The position numbers were made by a program, and so were the translations under genes. Below the pieces are notes generated by a model. It ran no database searches. It was given only the letters and a program-made list of their open reading frames with translations, and was not told the DNA's origin. Of a stretch of 64,000 nt of DNA, positions 1-8,069 are shown piece by piece (the stretch's first letter is position 1; the number at the start of each line of letters is the position of its first letter). Location: positions 1 through 64,000 of the forward strand of contig JAETOO010000014.1 of assembly GCA_021771715.1 (NCBI GenBank). Direction: 5' to 3'. This DNA is from Oscillospiraceae bacterium. GTDB lineage: Bacteria; Bacillota; Clostridia; Lachnospirales; Lachnospiraceae.

Positions 1-14
1 CACTACGCATGAAA

Positions 15-50
15 GTCGATTGCTCCGTGCTTCGCACTCCTGCAATCGAC
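15..50. repeat. Nested inverted repeat (hairpin)
   Basis: A perfect 9-bp inverted repeat (15-23 GTCGATTGC, 42-50 GCAATCGAC) encloses a second one, GTGC-ttc-GCAC at 27-36. No T-tract follows, so it is not an obvious intrinsic terminator. It may be the tail of an upstream feature cut by the window edge. Function unknown. Confidence 0.5.
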
Positions 51-396
51 CCCGATATTCGCAATCCGACCTATCGGTCTACTTGCTCATACCGGGGGTG
101 CGCCAAATGTTCATAGATGCTCTCGCGCAAGCACGTCGCAGCTATGCCCACTTGGCTTATTTTCACAGTAAATACAGGATGGTTCAGAGGGTGTTGCAGG
201 AATGCAATGCCCTTTTTCAGTTACAATTTAACCGGGGCCGGATTATGTCCGTTTTTTCTGTTTACAGAGAATTTTGGCGCGTCCGCTCCATCAAATCTAC
301 ACAAACGTGTGATACAATTTCCAAAAACAGTCGGCTTTTTGTGCGCGGAGTACAGTTCTTTGGCGCGGGCTGCTCTGAGATGGTCGGGAGGACGGT
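51..396. other. Intergenic region upstream of the two-component operon
   Basis: I see no convincing gene here. Open frames crossing it lack ribosome sites and recognisable sequence. It should hold the promoter of the response-regulator operon; an AT-richer patch with TGTGATACAAT near 309-319 could be an extended -10 box, but no good -35 is evident. Confidence 0.35.
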
Positions 397-1065
397 ATGG
401 AACAGATTCTGGTGATTGAGGACGATCTGGATATCCAGGAGGTGCTGAAAAATTATCTGCGGGCGCAGGGGTATGCGGTGCAGCTCGCGCAGGATGGGAT
501 CGACGGGCTCGCAAAATTCCGCAGCAGCGGAGCGGATCTGATTCTGCTCGACGTCATGCTGCCGGGGATGGACGGTTTTGCGGTACTCGAGCTGCTGCGC
601 CGGGAGTCGCAGGTGCCGGTGATCATGGTGACGGCGCGCGACAGCGTCGGGGATCAGGTGCGCGGCTTCGAGCTGCTGGTGGATGACTATGTCACGAAGC
701 CGTTTGACATGCCGGTGCTGCTGTGCAAGATTTCCGCGGTGCTGCGGAGGTCTTCGCACAGGGAGGAGCCAAAGCTGCTTCTGTACAGAGGGCTGCAGAT
801 GGATACGGAGGGCTACCGCGTCTTTCTGAACGGGGAGGAAGTGGAGCTGACGCAGAAGGAGTTTGAGCTGCTGCGTGTATTTCTGGAAAATGAGGGGCGG
901 GTCTTTACGCGGCAGAGCCTGCTGGATTGCGTCTGGGGCGCGGACTATTTCGGGGAGGAGCGCATCGTCGACACGCACATCAAGAATCTGCGGAAAAAGC
1001 TCGGAAGCGACTGCATCCACACGGTCCGCGGGGTAGGGTATCGCGTGGAGAAGGGGAAGGCGTGA
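397..1065 (+). CDS. OmpR/PhoB-family response regulator
   Basis: A two-component response regulator: an N-terminal receiver domain (about residues 1-118), phosphorylated by a partner kinase, controls a C-terminal winged-helix DNA-binding domain (about 125-220). The acidic pocket E8-D9-D10, phospho-acceptor D52 (in LLDVMLPG), T79 and K101 (in VTKPF) are all present, and 222 aa is the normal length. ATG 397 follows GGGAGG. The stop lies one base before the kinase start, so the two are co-transcribed and very likely cognate. The regulon cannot be read from the sequence; the secreted-protein gene at 3175 is the nearest candidate target (inference). Confidence 0.95.
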   Translation: MEQILVIEDDLDIQEVLKNYLRAQGYAVQLAQDGIDGLAKFRSSGADLILLDVMLPGMDGFAVLELLRRESQVPVIMVTARDSVGDQVRGFELLVDDYVTKPFDMPVLLCKISAVLRRSSHREEPKLLLYRGLQMDTEGYRVFLNGEEVELTQKEFELLRVFLENEGRVFTRQSLLDCVWGADYFGEERIVDTHIKNLRKKLGSDCIHTVRGVGYRVEKGKA

Positions 1066-1066
1066 C

Positions 1067-3076
1067 ATGGGCGAGAGGAACGAATATTGTCAGGAGAGCG
1101 TGAAGGGGCAAGGGGAAGGCCGATTCAAAGAGGAAGGCCGATTCAAAAAGGAAGGCAGATGCAAAGAGGAAGGCAGATTCAAAGAGGAAGGCAGATGCAA
1201 AGAGGAAAGCCGATTCAAAAAGGAAGGCCGATTCAAAGAGAAAGGTCGATTCAAAGAGAAAAGTCGATTCGAAGAAGAAGGGCGCTTCCAAGAAAAAGAG
1301 TGCGGAGGAGGAAAAAGGCGGGAGGCTCGTGAGACTGCGTCCGGAAAGCGAAGCAGGTGGAGTCACAGTCTCACAGTCAAAATTTTCCTTCTGACAGCCT
1401 CCCTTCTCGTGCTGACCAGCCTTGTCACTTATGCATGTGTGATAAAATTTCTCCCTGTGACGTACCGGAATCAGCTGGAGGAGGATCTGCAGAGAGTGTC
1501 GGAGAATCTGCGGGAGGAGATCGCGCAGTATGAGTCGCTCGAGGATGCCGGGACGCTGCTGGATTTGTTTGCGGCGAAGAACCAGGCGAGCGTGACGCTG
1601 GTCGACAAGAACGGAGTCATTGTGTTCCCGACGGCTGTTGCTGCGGAGGAGTCTGCAGTAACAGAGGTGGATATGGTGCAGGTGGACGATCAGGAGGCAT
1701 TCGGGGCGGGCGGAGCAGAGCTGACGCCTGAACAGGCGGAGCGGGAGGCGTCAGAAGTGTCAGAGACTGCGGATGAGGAAATGGAGTCGATGGAGGAAGC
1801 GGAGTCGACGGAGACAGTGGAGTCGATGGGGACAGCAGGGCTGCCGGAGAATATGGGACTGCAGATTACCGTGTCCGAAGATGCGGTGGCCGGGAGAGCA
1901 GTAGAGAGCGTGGTGGTGGAATCCTTTGAGGATATGGAGGTGGCAGAGGTTCTGGAGGGCGGAGAGGCGACGCGTGTCTTTGGCGATGAACTGCAGCTGT
2001 ACAGCACCGGGGAATGCTATCACGTGGCGATCGGCGGCGAGGAGTACACGATGTTCGTGGAGGGCTCGATGCAGGCAGTCGGCCAGACGGTGCGGATTCT
2101 TTGCGAGATTCTCCCGACGGTGCTGGCCGTGGCCGCGGCAGTTTCCGTGCTGTGCGCGCTGGCAGCGTCGCTGTATCTGACGCGGCCGATCATGGCGATC
2201 GCGGCGGTCTCGCGCAAGATGGCGCAGCTGCAGTTTGACGTTCGCTGCCGCGAGGGGCGGACGGACGAGGTGGGCGTGCTGGCGCACAGCCTGAACAGCC
2301 TCTCGGACCGGCTCTCGGGGGCGCTTTTGGAACTGCAGGAAGCGAACCGGCAGCTGCGGACGGATATGGAGAAGGAGCGGGAGGAGGAGCGGCGCAGGAC
2401 TGCGTTTTTTGCGGCGGCCTCCCATGAGCTGAAGACCCCGGTGACCATCCTGAAGGGACATCTGGGCGGGATGCTGGGGCAGGTGGGCGATTACCGGAAC
2501 CGGAAGGACTATCTGCAGCGCTCCTATGAGATTACGGAGACGATGGAGGGGATGGTGCAGGAGATCCTGACGGTCTCGCGCATGGAGTCGGGGGCCTGGG
2601 AGGCGAAGCCGGAGCCGACCGACGTGGCGGAGCTTGTGCGGCTGCAGATTGCGGAGGTGATCGAACTGATCGAGGAGAAGGCGATGCAGCTTTCGGTGGA
2701 GCTCCCGGAGCACCTTGTGTGGGCTGCGGACGAGAGGATGCTGATCAAGGTCTTCCGCAACTTGCTTGTGAATGCGATCCGCTATTCGCCCAGGCATGCC
2801 GCGGTCCGGCTCCGGCTGCAGCAGGCAGGAGAGTGGCTGCTGTTTTATATCGAAAACACGGGCGTCTCGATCCCGGAGGAGGCGCTGCCGCATTTGTTCG
2901 ACGCGTTTTTCCGCGTTGAGGGATCGCGGAACCGGCGCTCGGGCGGCAGCGGCCTCGGACTTTATATCGTGCGCATGATCGTGGAGCAGCACGGTGGCGT
3001 CTGCGGCGCGGAAAATGCGAGGGACGGCGTCCGGGTGTGGTTCCGGCTGGGGGATGGCTCCACGAAAACCACATAA
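1067..3076 (+). CDS. Sensor histidine kinase with N-terminal hexapeptide repeats
   Basis: A membrane sensor kinase that should autophosphorylate and pass phosphate to the regulator at 397. Order: a charged cytoplasmic tail with ten 6-residue repeats (18-77), TM1 (about 103-127), an extracytoplasmic domain including an acidic Glu/Ser-rich stretch, TM2 (about 344-370), HAMP, a HisKA helix with H453 (SHELKTP), an N-box near 562 (NLLVNAIRYSP) and a G-box near 625 (GGSGLGLYIV). GGGGAAGG precedes ATG 1067 and no in-frame Met occurs before TM1, so the repeats belong to the protein. At 669 aa it is long for the family because of the tail and the enlarged sensor domain. The signal sensed is unknown. 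Confidence 0.93.
   Translation: MGERNEYCQESVKGQGEGRFKEEGRFKKEGRCKEEGRFKEEGRCKEESRFKKEGRFKEKGRFKEKSRFEEEGRFQEKECGGGKRREARETASGKRSRWSHSLTVKIFLLTASLLVLTSLVTYACVIKFLPVTYRNQLEEDLQRVSENLREEIAQYESLEDAGTLLDLFAAKNQASVTLVDKNGVIVFPTAVAAEESAVTEVDMVQVDDQEAFGAGGAELTPEQAEREASEVSETADEEMESMEEAESTETVESMGTAGLPENMGLQITVSEDAVAGRAVESVVVESFEDMEVAEVLEGGEATRVFGDELQLYSTGECYHVAIGGEEYTMFVEGSMQAVGQTVRILCEILPTVLAVAAAVSVLCALAASLYLTRPIMAIAAVSRKMAQLQFDVRCREGRTDEVGVLAHSLNSLSDRLSGALLELQEANRQLRTDMEKEREEERRRTAFFAAASHELKTPVTILKGHLGGMLGQVGDYRNRKDYLQRSYEITETMEGMVQEILTVSRMESGAWEAKPEPTDVAELVRLQIAEVIELIEEKAMQLSVELPEHLVWAADERMLIKVFRNLLVNAIRYSPRHAAVRLRLQQAGEWLLFYIENTGVSIPEEALPHLFDAFFRVEGSRNRRSGGSGLGLYIVRMIVEQHGGVCGAENARDGVRVWFRLGDGSTKTT
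1118..1297 (+). repeat. Ten tandem 18-bp repeats inside the kinase gene
   Basis: Exactly ten 18-bp units (consensus GGCCGATTCAAAGAGGAA with substitutions) run head to tail and encode GRFKEE-like hexapeptides, residues 18-77 of the kinase. Because 18 is a multiple of 3, unit gain or loss keeps the frame. Other frames are open here too, which explains the overlapping shadow ORFs. Confidence 0.95.
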
Positions 3077-3174
3077 TTGCTCCAAACGGAACACATATCC
3101 GGGTGGTAAGCTTGCTCCTGTAAAAAGAAATCCGCTTCCGGATGAGGCGGAAGAACAGAAAAGGAGTGAAGCTT

Positions 3175-4485
3175 ATGAAGTTTAGAAAGGCAATGGGAAT
3201 CCTGGCAATTTGCGGAAGCTGTGTGATGGGAATGGGGTCTGCGGCAGACGCGCTGACGATCTCCACGGAGCGTCCGGACGGGACGGTAAAATATCACTAC
3301 GTGCTCGGGGACGGCCGGGTCAGGGAGACGGTCGAGCCGGGATCGGAGACTGAGCAGGAGATACGGGGCACATCGAAGGCGGCGCAGATGCCGGAGCGGA
3401 GCGTGTCCGGGCAAACGCAGATATCAGGTGAGAATGTACCGTCCGAGGCAGCATCAGGCGAGAGTGTGTCGTCCAAGGCAGCGTCAGATCAGAGCACACC
3501 GTCCGAGTCGGCATCAGATTCGGACGTATCGTCGGAGATGGCGCAGAGAACGGACCGCGCGCAGCGCGAGCAGATGAAGGAGTCGCTGGCGTACCTGGAA
3601 AAGTACGGCGTGTCGTATGACACGGACGCGGAGAAGATTTTCTATAAGGGAAAAGAGGTCCGCTGTATCACGGATGTGCAGGAACTGCTTGGTAACGGCA
3701 TATGCATTTACGGCTCGGACGAAAACGAGGAGACTGGCAGGACGGATCTCTACACGATCCGGAATGCGTACGGTGAGCTGACCGGCGTGCGCGAGGCGAC
3801 CGAGGAGGAGTACGCTGCGAAGACCGAGGAGATCCGGCAGATGAAGACGGCTGTTGTGCTGGGGCCGGAGGAGACGTGTGCGGCTGTGGAGGATGATCTG
3901 ATCGTGGAGGCAGTGACGGAAGGCAGTTTCGTCTGCGGCGTTGACGTTCCGGGAGCAGTGGCAGAAGACAATTTTGTCTATAGCGTGGATATTCCGGGAG
4001 ATGTGTGCGCGGTACAGGAGGACGTGGCAGAGGCGACGGTGGAAGCGGACCGGTCTGCGGATGTGAGCGAGGCGCAGTCGGAAGATACGGCTGAGGCAAC
4101 GGTGGGGACAGACTGGTCTGCGGACGCGTGTGAGGTGCAGTTGGAGAATGCGGCTGAGGTGACGATGGAATCAGGCTGGTCAGAGAGCGACCGGGAAAGC
4201 CTGTATCTGGAGCAGGAACGTGAGCGCATCAGAGAGTATGAGCGCTTTGGCATCGTGCAGAGTAATTCCGGCGGCTGGCTGTGGAACGGAAGAAAGGTCT
4301 ATATGCTGCTGGATGACGATGGGAGCATCTCGATGAACAACAGTGACGATACCAGGGCGGATCGGATTTACCTCTATGTCGAGCGGGATGAGGAGGGAGC
4401 GATCACCGGGGTCAGCGCGGTGGACGGCAGGGAAATCCTGCAAAAAAAGGCTGAGCTGGACGCAGAGACAGACAGAAAAAATTAA
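3175..4485 (+). CDS. Secreted low-complexity protein, function unknown
   Basis: ATG 3175 is preceded by AAAAGGAG at a good distance; an in-frame ATG at 3142 has no ribosome site. The start gives a signal peptide (MKFRKAMG, a hydrophobic core, then cleavage near GSAADA). The 436-aa protein is acidic and repetitive: Ser/Ala/Glu imperfect repeats near residues 80-120 and Val/Asp/Ala/Glu repeats near 230-340. Two related motifs, YGVSYDTDAEKIFYKGKEV near residue 140 and FGIVQSNSGGWLWNGRKVY near 360, look like copies of a small domain found in secreted and BlaR1-like proteins of Clostridia (from memory, unchecked). It follows the kinase gene and may be part of the same response. No enzyme motif seen. 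Confidence 0.8.
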   Translation: MKFRKAMGILAICGSCVMGMGSAADALTISTERPDGTVKYHYVLGDGRVRETVEPGSETEQEIRGTSKAAQMPERSVSGQTQISGENVPSEAASGESVSSKAASDQSTPSESASDSDVSSEMAQRTDRAQREQMKESLAYLEKYGVSYDTDAEKIFYKGKEVRCITDVQELLGNGICIYGSDENEETGRTDLYTIRNAYGELTGVREATEEEYAAKTEEIRQMKTAVVLGPEETCAAVEDDLIVEAVTEGSFVCGVDVPGAVAEDNFVYSVDIPGDVCAVQEDVAEATVEADRSADVSEAQSEDTAEATVGTDWSADACEVQLENAAEVTMESGWSESDRESLYLEQERERIREYERFGIVQSNSGGWLWNGRKVYMLLDDDGSISMNNSDDTRADRIYLYVERDEEGAITGVSAVDGREILQKKAELDAETDRKN

Positions 4486-4517
4486 GATTTCAAAAAAGTA
4501 ACATTTCCGTTTCCCAC

Positions 4518-4547
4518 TTGACGAGCTCCGGGTCGCTTGTGTATAAC
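4518..4547 (+). promoter_or_regulatory. SigmaA-type promoter for the degV gene
   Basis: TTGACG at 4518-4523 and TATAAC at 4542-4547, 18 bp apart, lie about 90 bp before the DegV start, in the only gap between it and the upstream gene. Confidence 0.65.
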
Positions 4548-4637
4548 TATAGTGTGACAGATGTGAAGTGATGAGACAGGGATGGGGGCCGCTTCACTTT
4601 GGAGACAGGATGGAGCAGGCGCCCGGAGGGGAATGTT

Positions 4638-5525
4638 ATGGAAAATTATGTTATCAGTTGTTGTTCGACGGCGGATCTTTCGGCGGAGCATTTCAAGGCG
4701 CGGAATATCCATTATATCTGCTTTCACTACGAGCTGGACGGAAAGCAGTACCCGGATGACCTGGGGAAGACGGTCTCGTTCCCGGATTTTTACGCGGCGA
4801 TGGCGAACGGCGCGATGACGCGCACCTCGCAGATCAACGCGGAGGAGTTTGAGACGTATTTTGAAACCTTTCTAAAGGAGGGCAAGGATGTCATTCATGT
4901 GACGCTCTCCTCCGGCATCTCCGGTGTTGTAAATTCTGCGCTGCTCGCGAAGGCGAATCTGGCCGAAAAATATCCGGACCGGAAGCTCGTGATCATAGAT
5001 TCACTTGCTGCTTCCTCCGGTTTTGGTCTTCTGGTGGACCGGATGGCCGACCTGCGCGACGAGGGGATGTCGATCGAGGAGCTCGAGGCGTGGACGAACG
5101 CGCACAAGCTGGAGCTGCACCACTGGTTTTTCTCGACGGATCTGACCTTTTACGTCCGCGGAGGGCGCATCTCGAGGACGGCCGGCTTTGTCGGCGGTGT
5201 GCTCGGCATCTGCCCGCTGCTGAATGTGAATGACGAGGGGAAGCTGATCCCCCGCAGCAAGATCCGCTCGAAGCGTAAGGTGATTCAGGCGATTGTCGAG
5301 CGCATGAAGGAGCACGCGAAGGACGGCGCCGATTACTCCGGGAAATGCTACATTTCCCAGTCCGCCTGCATGGAGGATGCCAGAGCGGTCGCAGACCTCG
5401 TCGAGGCTGCTTTCCCGAAGCTGAATGGAAAGGTCGAGATCAACAATATCGGCACGACGATCGGCAGCCACACAGGCCCGGGTACCGTAGCGCTGTTTTT
5501 CTGGGGCGACCGGCGAGAGGCGTGA
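4638..5525 (+). CDS. DegV family fatty-acid-binding protein
   Basis: DegV/FakB-type proteins bind a single fatty acid and, with a FakA kinase, feed exogenous fatty acids into phospholipid synthesis. The 295-aa protein shows the family layout: an N-terminal EDD-type domain with TSQINAEEF and a glycine/serine loop (VTLSSGISGVVNSA), the DSLAASSGFGLLV segment, and a C-terminal domain with YVRGGRISRTAGFVGG and a closing GTTIGSHTGPGTVALFF motif. I chose ATG 4638 because GGAGGGG sits 6 bases upstream; the in-frame ATG at 4599 has no site. It has its own promoter and a possible terminator, so it is probably monocistronic. Confidence 0.92.
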   Translation: MENYVISCCSTADLSAEHFKARNIHYICFHYELDGKQYPDDLGKTVSFPDFYAAMANGAMTRTSQINAEEFETYFETFLKEGKDVIHVTLSSGISGVVNSALLAKANLAEKYPDRKLVIIDSLAASSGFGLLVDRMADLRDEGMSIEELEAWTNAHKLELHHWFFSTDLTFYVRGGRISRTAGFVGGVLGICPLLNVNDEGKLIPRSKIRSKRKVIQAIVERMKEHAKDGADYSGKCYISQSACMEDARAVADLVEAAFPKLNGKVEINNIGTTIGSHTGPGTVALFFWGDRREA

Positions 5526-5595
5526 CCAGAGAGAAAAGACATGAGAAGACCCGAGAAAATGGTGGAACCAGTGTATAGAAAGATATGAGAGGACG

Positions 5596-5647
5596 GCAGC
5601 CACAGGAGTCTTTGTAAGGGGTCCAGGTGGGCTGCTGTTTCCTTTTT
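5596..5647 (+). terminator. Possible terminator after degV
   Basis: GCAGCC (5596-5601) can pair with GGCTGC (5630-5635), followed by TGTTTCCTTTTT. The loop is long (28 nt), so the call is weak. Confidence 0.3.
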
Positions 5648-5673
5648 CTACAGTTTCGGACGGGGGTGTCAGA

Positions 5674-6204
5674 TTGAGAAACGTAGTTTTATTTATTGCA
5701 ATGAGCCTGGACGGATATATTGCGGATATTCATGGAGGTACAGGGTGGCTGGAAGGACAGGAATCCGGAGAGGACGACATGGTTTCCTATGAAGAATTTG
5801 TCCGGAATGTGGATACCGTTATCATGGGTGCAAACACATACCATCAGCTTGTGACAGAACTGTCACCCGACGAGTGGGTATATTCTGATTTTACCAGCTA
5901 TATCGTCACACATACCCCAGAGAAATCAACGGATCAAATCAGATTTACAGAGGAAGATCCGTGTCAATTAGTGACTCGTTTGAAGCGGGAAACAGGGAAA
6001 GATATCTGGATATGCGGCGGAGCCTCGATTGTAAGACAGCTGATGCAGGCAGACTTGATTGAGCAATACTATATCAATGTCATTCCTACGATTTTAGGCA
6101 ATGGGATTCGCCTCTTCGGTACTTTTGAGAGAGAACGGAAATTAAAATTGATCAGGACCAGAAGCTATAATGGAATCACAGATTTAGTCTATGAGAGACG
6201 ATAA
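5674..6204 (+). CDS. Dihydrofolate reductase family protein (RibD C-terminal fold)
   Basis: A 176-aa member of the RibD-C/DHFR superfamily (YyaP/YwjB-like), probably an NAD(P)H-dependent reductase of unknown substrate. Visible motifs are the N-terminal strand with AMSLDGYIA, the loop GGTGWLEGQ, VDTVIMGANTY, and the dinucleotide-binding glycines in IWICGGASIVRQLMQADLI. Translation appears to start at TTG 5674 after a GGGGGTG site, because there is no upstream ATG and the first strand begins at once. It is more AT-rich than its neighbours. True folate reduction is unlikely; the name reflects the fold only. Confidence 0.85.
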   Translation: MRNVVLFIAMSLDGYIADIHGGTGWLEGQESGEDDMVSYEEFVRNVDTVIMGANTYHQLVTELSPDEWVYSDFTSYIVTHTPEKSTDQIRFTEEDPCQLVTRLKRETGKDIWICGGASIVRQLMQADLIEQYYINVIPTILGNGIRLFGTFERERKLKLIRTRSYNGITDLVYERR

Positions 6205-6350
6205 CGGACAGTCTCGGCGCCCATTCTTTCGAAAGCCTGGATGGAAGCGGGAGAGTTTAGTTGAAAGGGCCTGCTTATTATGGTATATTTGCAATATAGG
6301 CGAAGCGATCATATGAATGTTATGGAGAGGTAATGAGATGGAGGGAAGGA

Positions 6351-6479
6351 ATGCTCAGTATGTGCGGCCAATCGAATGATCGGATATGCTTTCTGGCGAA
6401 TAACGGTTCTGCGCGTTCATCGTTCAGCAAGTATGGTATTTGGATACAGATACCCGGTGTAAATGCCTTCCGGGCCTGA
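6351..6479 (+). CDS. Putative 42-aa leader peptide upstream of the MATE gene
   Basis: ATG 6351 follows an excellent ribosome site (GGAGGGAAGGA) and opens a 42-codon frame (begins MLSMCGQSND, ends NAFRA) with no resemblance to a functional domain. Its last codons and stop lie inside the 5' arm of a hairpin (6461-6498) that precedes the MATE exporter. This is the layout of ribosome-mediated attenuation, as in drug-inducible resistance genes: ribosomes stalled on the leader would change folding downstream. The role is inferred from layout; the peptide is shown directly. Confidence 0.6.
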   Translation: MLSMCGQSNDRICFLANNGSARSSFSKYGIWIQIPGVNAFRA

Positions 6480-6512
6480 AAAGGTGGGCCGGGCATTTGC
6501 TCTCTTTGGGAT
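6461..6512 (+). promoter_or_regulatory. Attenuator-like hairpin before the MATE gene
   Basis: AAATGCC (6461-6467) pairs with GGCATTT (6492-6498); inside it GGCC at 6473-6476 can pair with GGCC at 6487-6490. A pyrimidine-rich stretch (TTTGCTCTCTTT) follows. The 5' arm overlaps the end of the leader ORF, so translation of the leader should disrupt the hairpin. About 95 nt of further leader without a gene lie before the MATE start. Confidence 0.5.
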
Positions 6513-6605
6513 TCTCCCAAGGCGGAAGGCGGTAACGGGTGATCATCTTTTCGGGCCTCTTTGTTCTTTTGGTTCCTTGAATAAAAGAGAAAAGAGGCAT
6601 TACAA

Positions 6606-7955
6606 ATGAATAAAACAACGGATATGACGCAGGGGACCCCTTTGCCCCTGCTGGTAAAGTTTGCAGTTCCGCTGATGTTTGGCAGTCTGTGCCAGCTGCT
6701 GTATACTACGGCTGACAGTGCCGTGGTTGGCAGGCTCGTGGGGGTGGATGCCTTTGCGGCGGTGGGGGCCGCAGGTTTCTTCTGCCAGATGGCCTACCAG
6801 ATTGTCTTCGGGCTGGTAAGGGGATTCGGGGTGTTGTTTGCCCAGCTGTTCGGCAAAAAGGATTTCAGCGGCCTTCGGAAAGCCGTGGCGATGGGTGTAA
6901 TCCTCTCGGCGGGGGTGAGCGCCATCGTTTCCATTGCCGGTCTGCTGTTCGCGGGGCCTGTACTGATGTTCATGGACACGCCGGCCGGTATTCTTCCTGA
7001 CACGCTGGTCTATGTGCGCTGGGTGTTCGGAGGTGTGGCCGTCACGCTGGCGAACCGGTTTTGCTCGACTCTGCTGCTGGCTCAAGGGAACAGCAGTGCG
7101 CCGGTTGCGGCCAATGCCGGCTCCTGTGTGCTTAATATTTTGCTGGATTTGCTCTTTGCGGGTGTGTTCCGCTGGGGCGTGGCGGGAGTGGCTGCGGCCA
7201 CCGTGGCGGCGCAACTGGGTTCCCTCGCTTACTGCCTTGTGAAGCTGCGGGGGTTGTCTCATATGCGGCTCTCGGTAAGGGATTTCAGACCGAATCCTAT
7301 TTTGCTGAGGGAACTGCTCCGCATGGGCGGAACGATGGCTTTCCGCGATGGGGTGATCGCGGTAGGAGGCCTGTTTGTGCAGACAGCGATTAATGGCCAC
7401 GGCACACTGTTTGTGGCGGGAATGGCGGCGACGGAGAAGTACTTCGGATTGCTTTGCCTGATAAGTGACGGATTCGAGGGGGCCTTTGCCACCTACAGCG
7501 CCCAGAATTTCGGAGCCAGGCGCATGGATCGTCTGAAAGCCGGGCTGCGGTGCAGCGTCAGGATATCCCTGGCCGGGGCGGTGTGTGTGGCGGTATTGGT
7601 GGCCGTCTTTGGGCGTAGTCTGATCGGCCTGCTGGTAGCCGGAGAGACCAGCCACCTGCAGCAGCTCACTCAGACGGGCTACGAGTACCTGGTAACGCTG
7701 GCGCTTACCATCCCGCTGATGTCCCTGACGTGCCTGTATCGCGCCGGATTGCAGGGGATGGGCAGTACATTCACGCCGACGCTGTCGGGGTTTGTGGAGC
7801 TGGGCCTCCGCATTCTCTCAGTGACCCTGTTGCCGGGATTCTTTCATCGCTGGGCAATCTATTTTGCCAGTCCGCTGGGCTGGCTGGGTGCGGCGGTGCT
7901 GCTTGGGGTTTCTTACCATCAGGTGTATCAAAAACGGCAATCCATGTTGACATAG
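6606..7955 (+). CDS. MATE family multidrug exporter
   Basis: An inner-membrane antiporter of the MATE family (DinF/NorM superfamily) that would export cationic drugs or metabolites using an ion gradient. The 449 residues form about 12 hydrophobic helices in two pseudo-symmetric halves. The start reads TTDMTQGTPLPLLVKFAVP, then TTADSAVVGRLVG in TM1-2, both typical of Clostridia MATE proteins. ATG 6606 is preceded by AGAGG. Expression is probably controlled by the leader ORF and hairpin just upstream. The substrate cannot be deduced. Confidence 0.92.
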   Translation: MNKTTDMTQGTPLPLLVKFAVPLMFGSLCQLLYTTADSAVVGRLVGVDAFAAVGAAGFFCQMAYQIVFGLVRGFGVLFAQLFGKKDFSGLRKAVAMGVILSAGVSAIVSIAGLLFAGPVLMFMDTPAGILPDTLVYVRWVFGGVAVTLANRFCSTLLLAQGNSSAPVAANAGSCVLNILLDLLFAGVFRWGVAGVAAATVAAQLGSLAYCLVKLRGLSHMRLSVRDFRPNPILLRELLRMGGTMAFRDGVIAVGGLFVQTAINGHGTLFVAGMAATEKYFGLLCLISDGFEGAFATYSAQNFGARRMDRLKAGLRCSVRISLAGAVCVAVLVAVFGRSLIGLLVAGETSHLQQLTQTGYEYLVTLALTIPLMSLTCLYRAGLQGMGSTFTPTLSGFVELGLRILSVTLLPGFFHRWAIYFASPLGWLGAAVLLGVSYHQVYQKRQSMLT

Positions 7956-7969
7956 CACCCTGCAAGATA

Positions 7970-8008
7970 GACAAGCGGCTCTTCGGAAATACCGGAGGGC
8001 CGCTTGTC
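7970..8008. repeat. 10-bp inverted repeat between convergent genes
   Basis: GACAAGCGGC (7970-7979) and GCCGCTTGTC (7999-8008) are perfect complements, with an inner partly paired CTTCGG/CCGGAG. It sits between the convergent MATE and ATPase genes. The T-tract is on the wrong side for a standard intrinsic terminator on either strand, but it may still end transcription. Confidence 0.55.
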
Positions 8009-8069
8009 AAAAAATAACGCCCACCTTTTGAAGTGAGCGTTACCGATTGCAATATTCGTTTGAATACAA

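Noticed and set aside
1087-1332. Plus-strand frame over the kinase repeat (PIQRGRPIQKGRQMQRG type)
   Set aside because: An 18-bp repeat without stops is open in other frames; the kinase frame continues into a real kinase.
262-3094. Long minus-strand open frames opposite the two-component genes (262-1068, 980-1366, 1760-3094)
   Set aside because: They mirror GC-rich codon use of the strongly supported plus-strand genes, have no ribosome sites and give His/Arg/Leu-rich sequence without domains.
7970-8008. Bidirectional terminator between MATE and ATPase genes
   Set aside because: The hairpin is strong but the A/T-run polarity is wrong for both strands, so it is listed as a repeat only.
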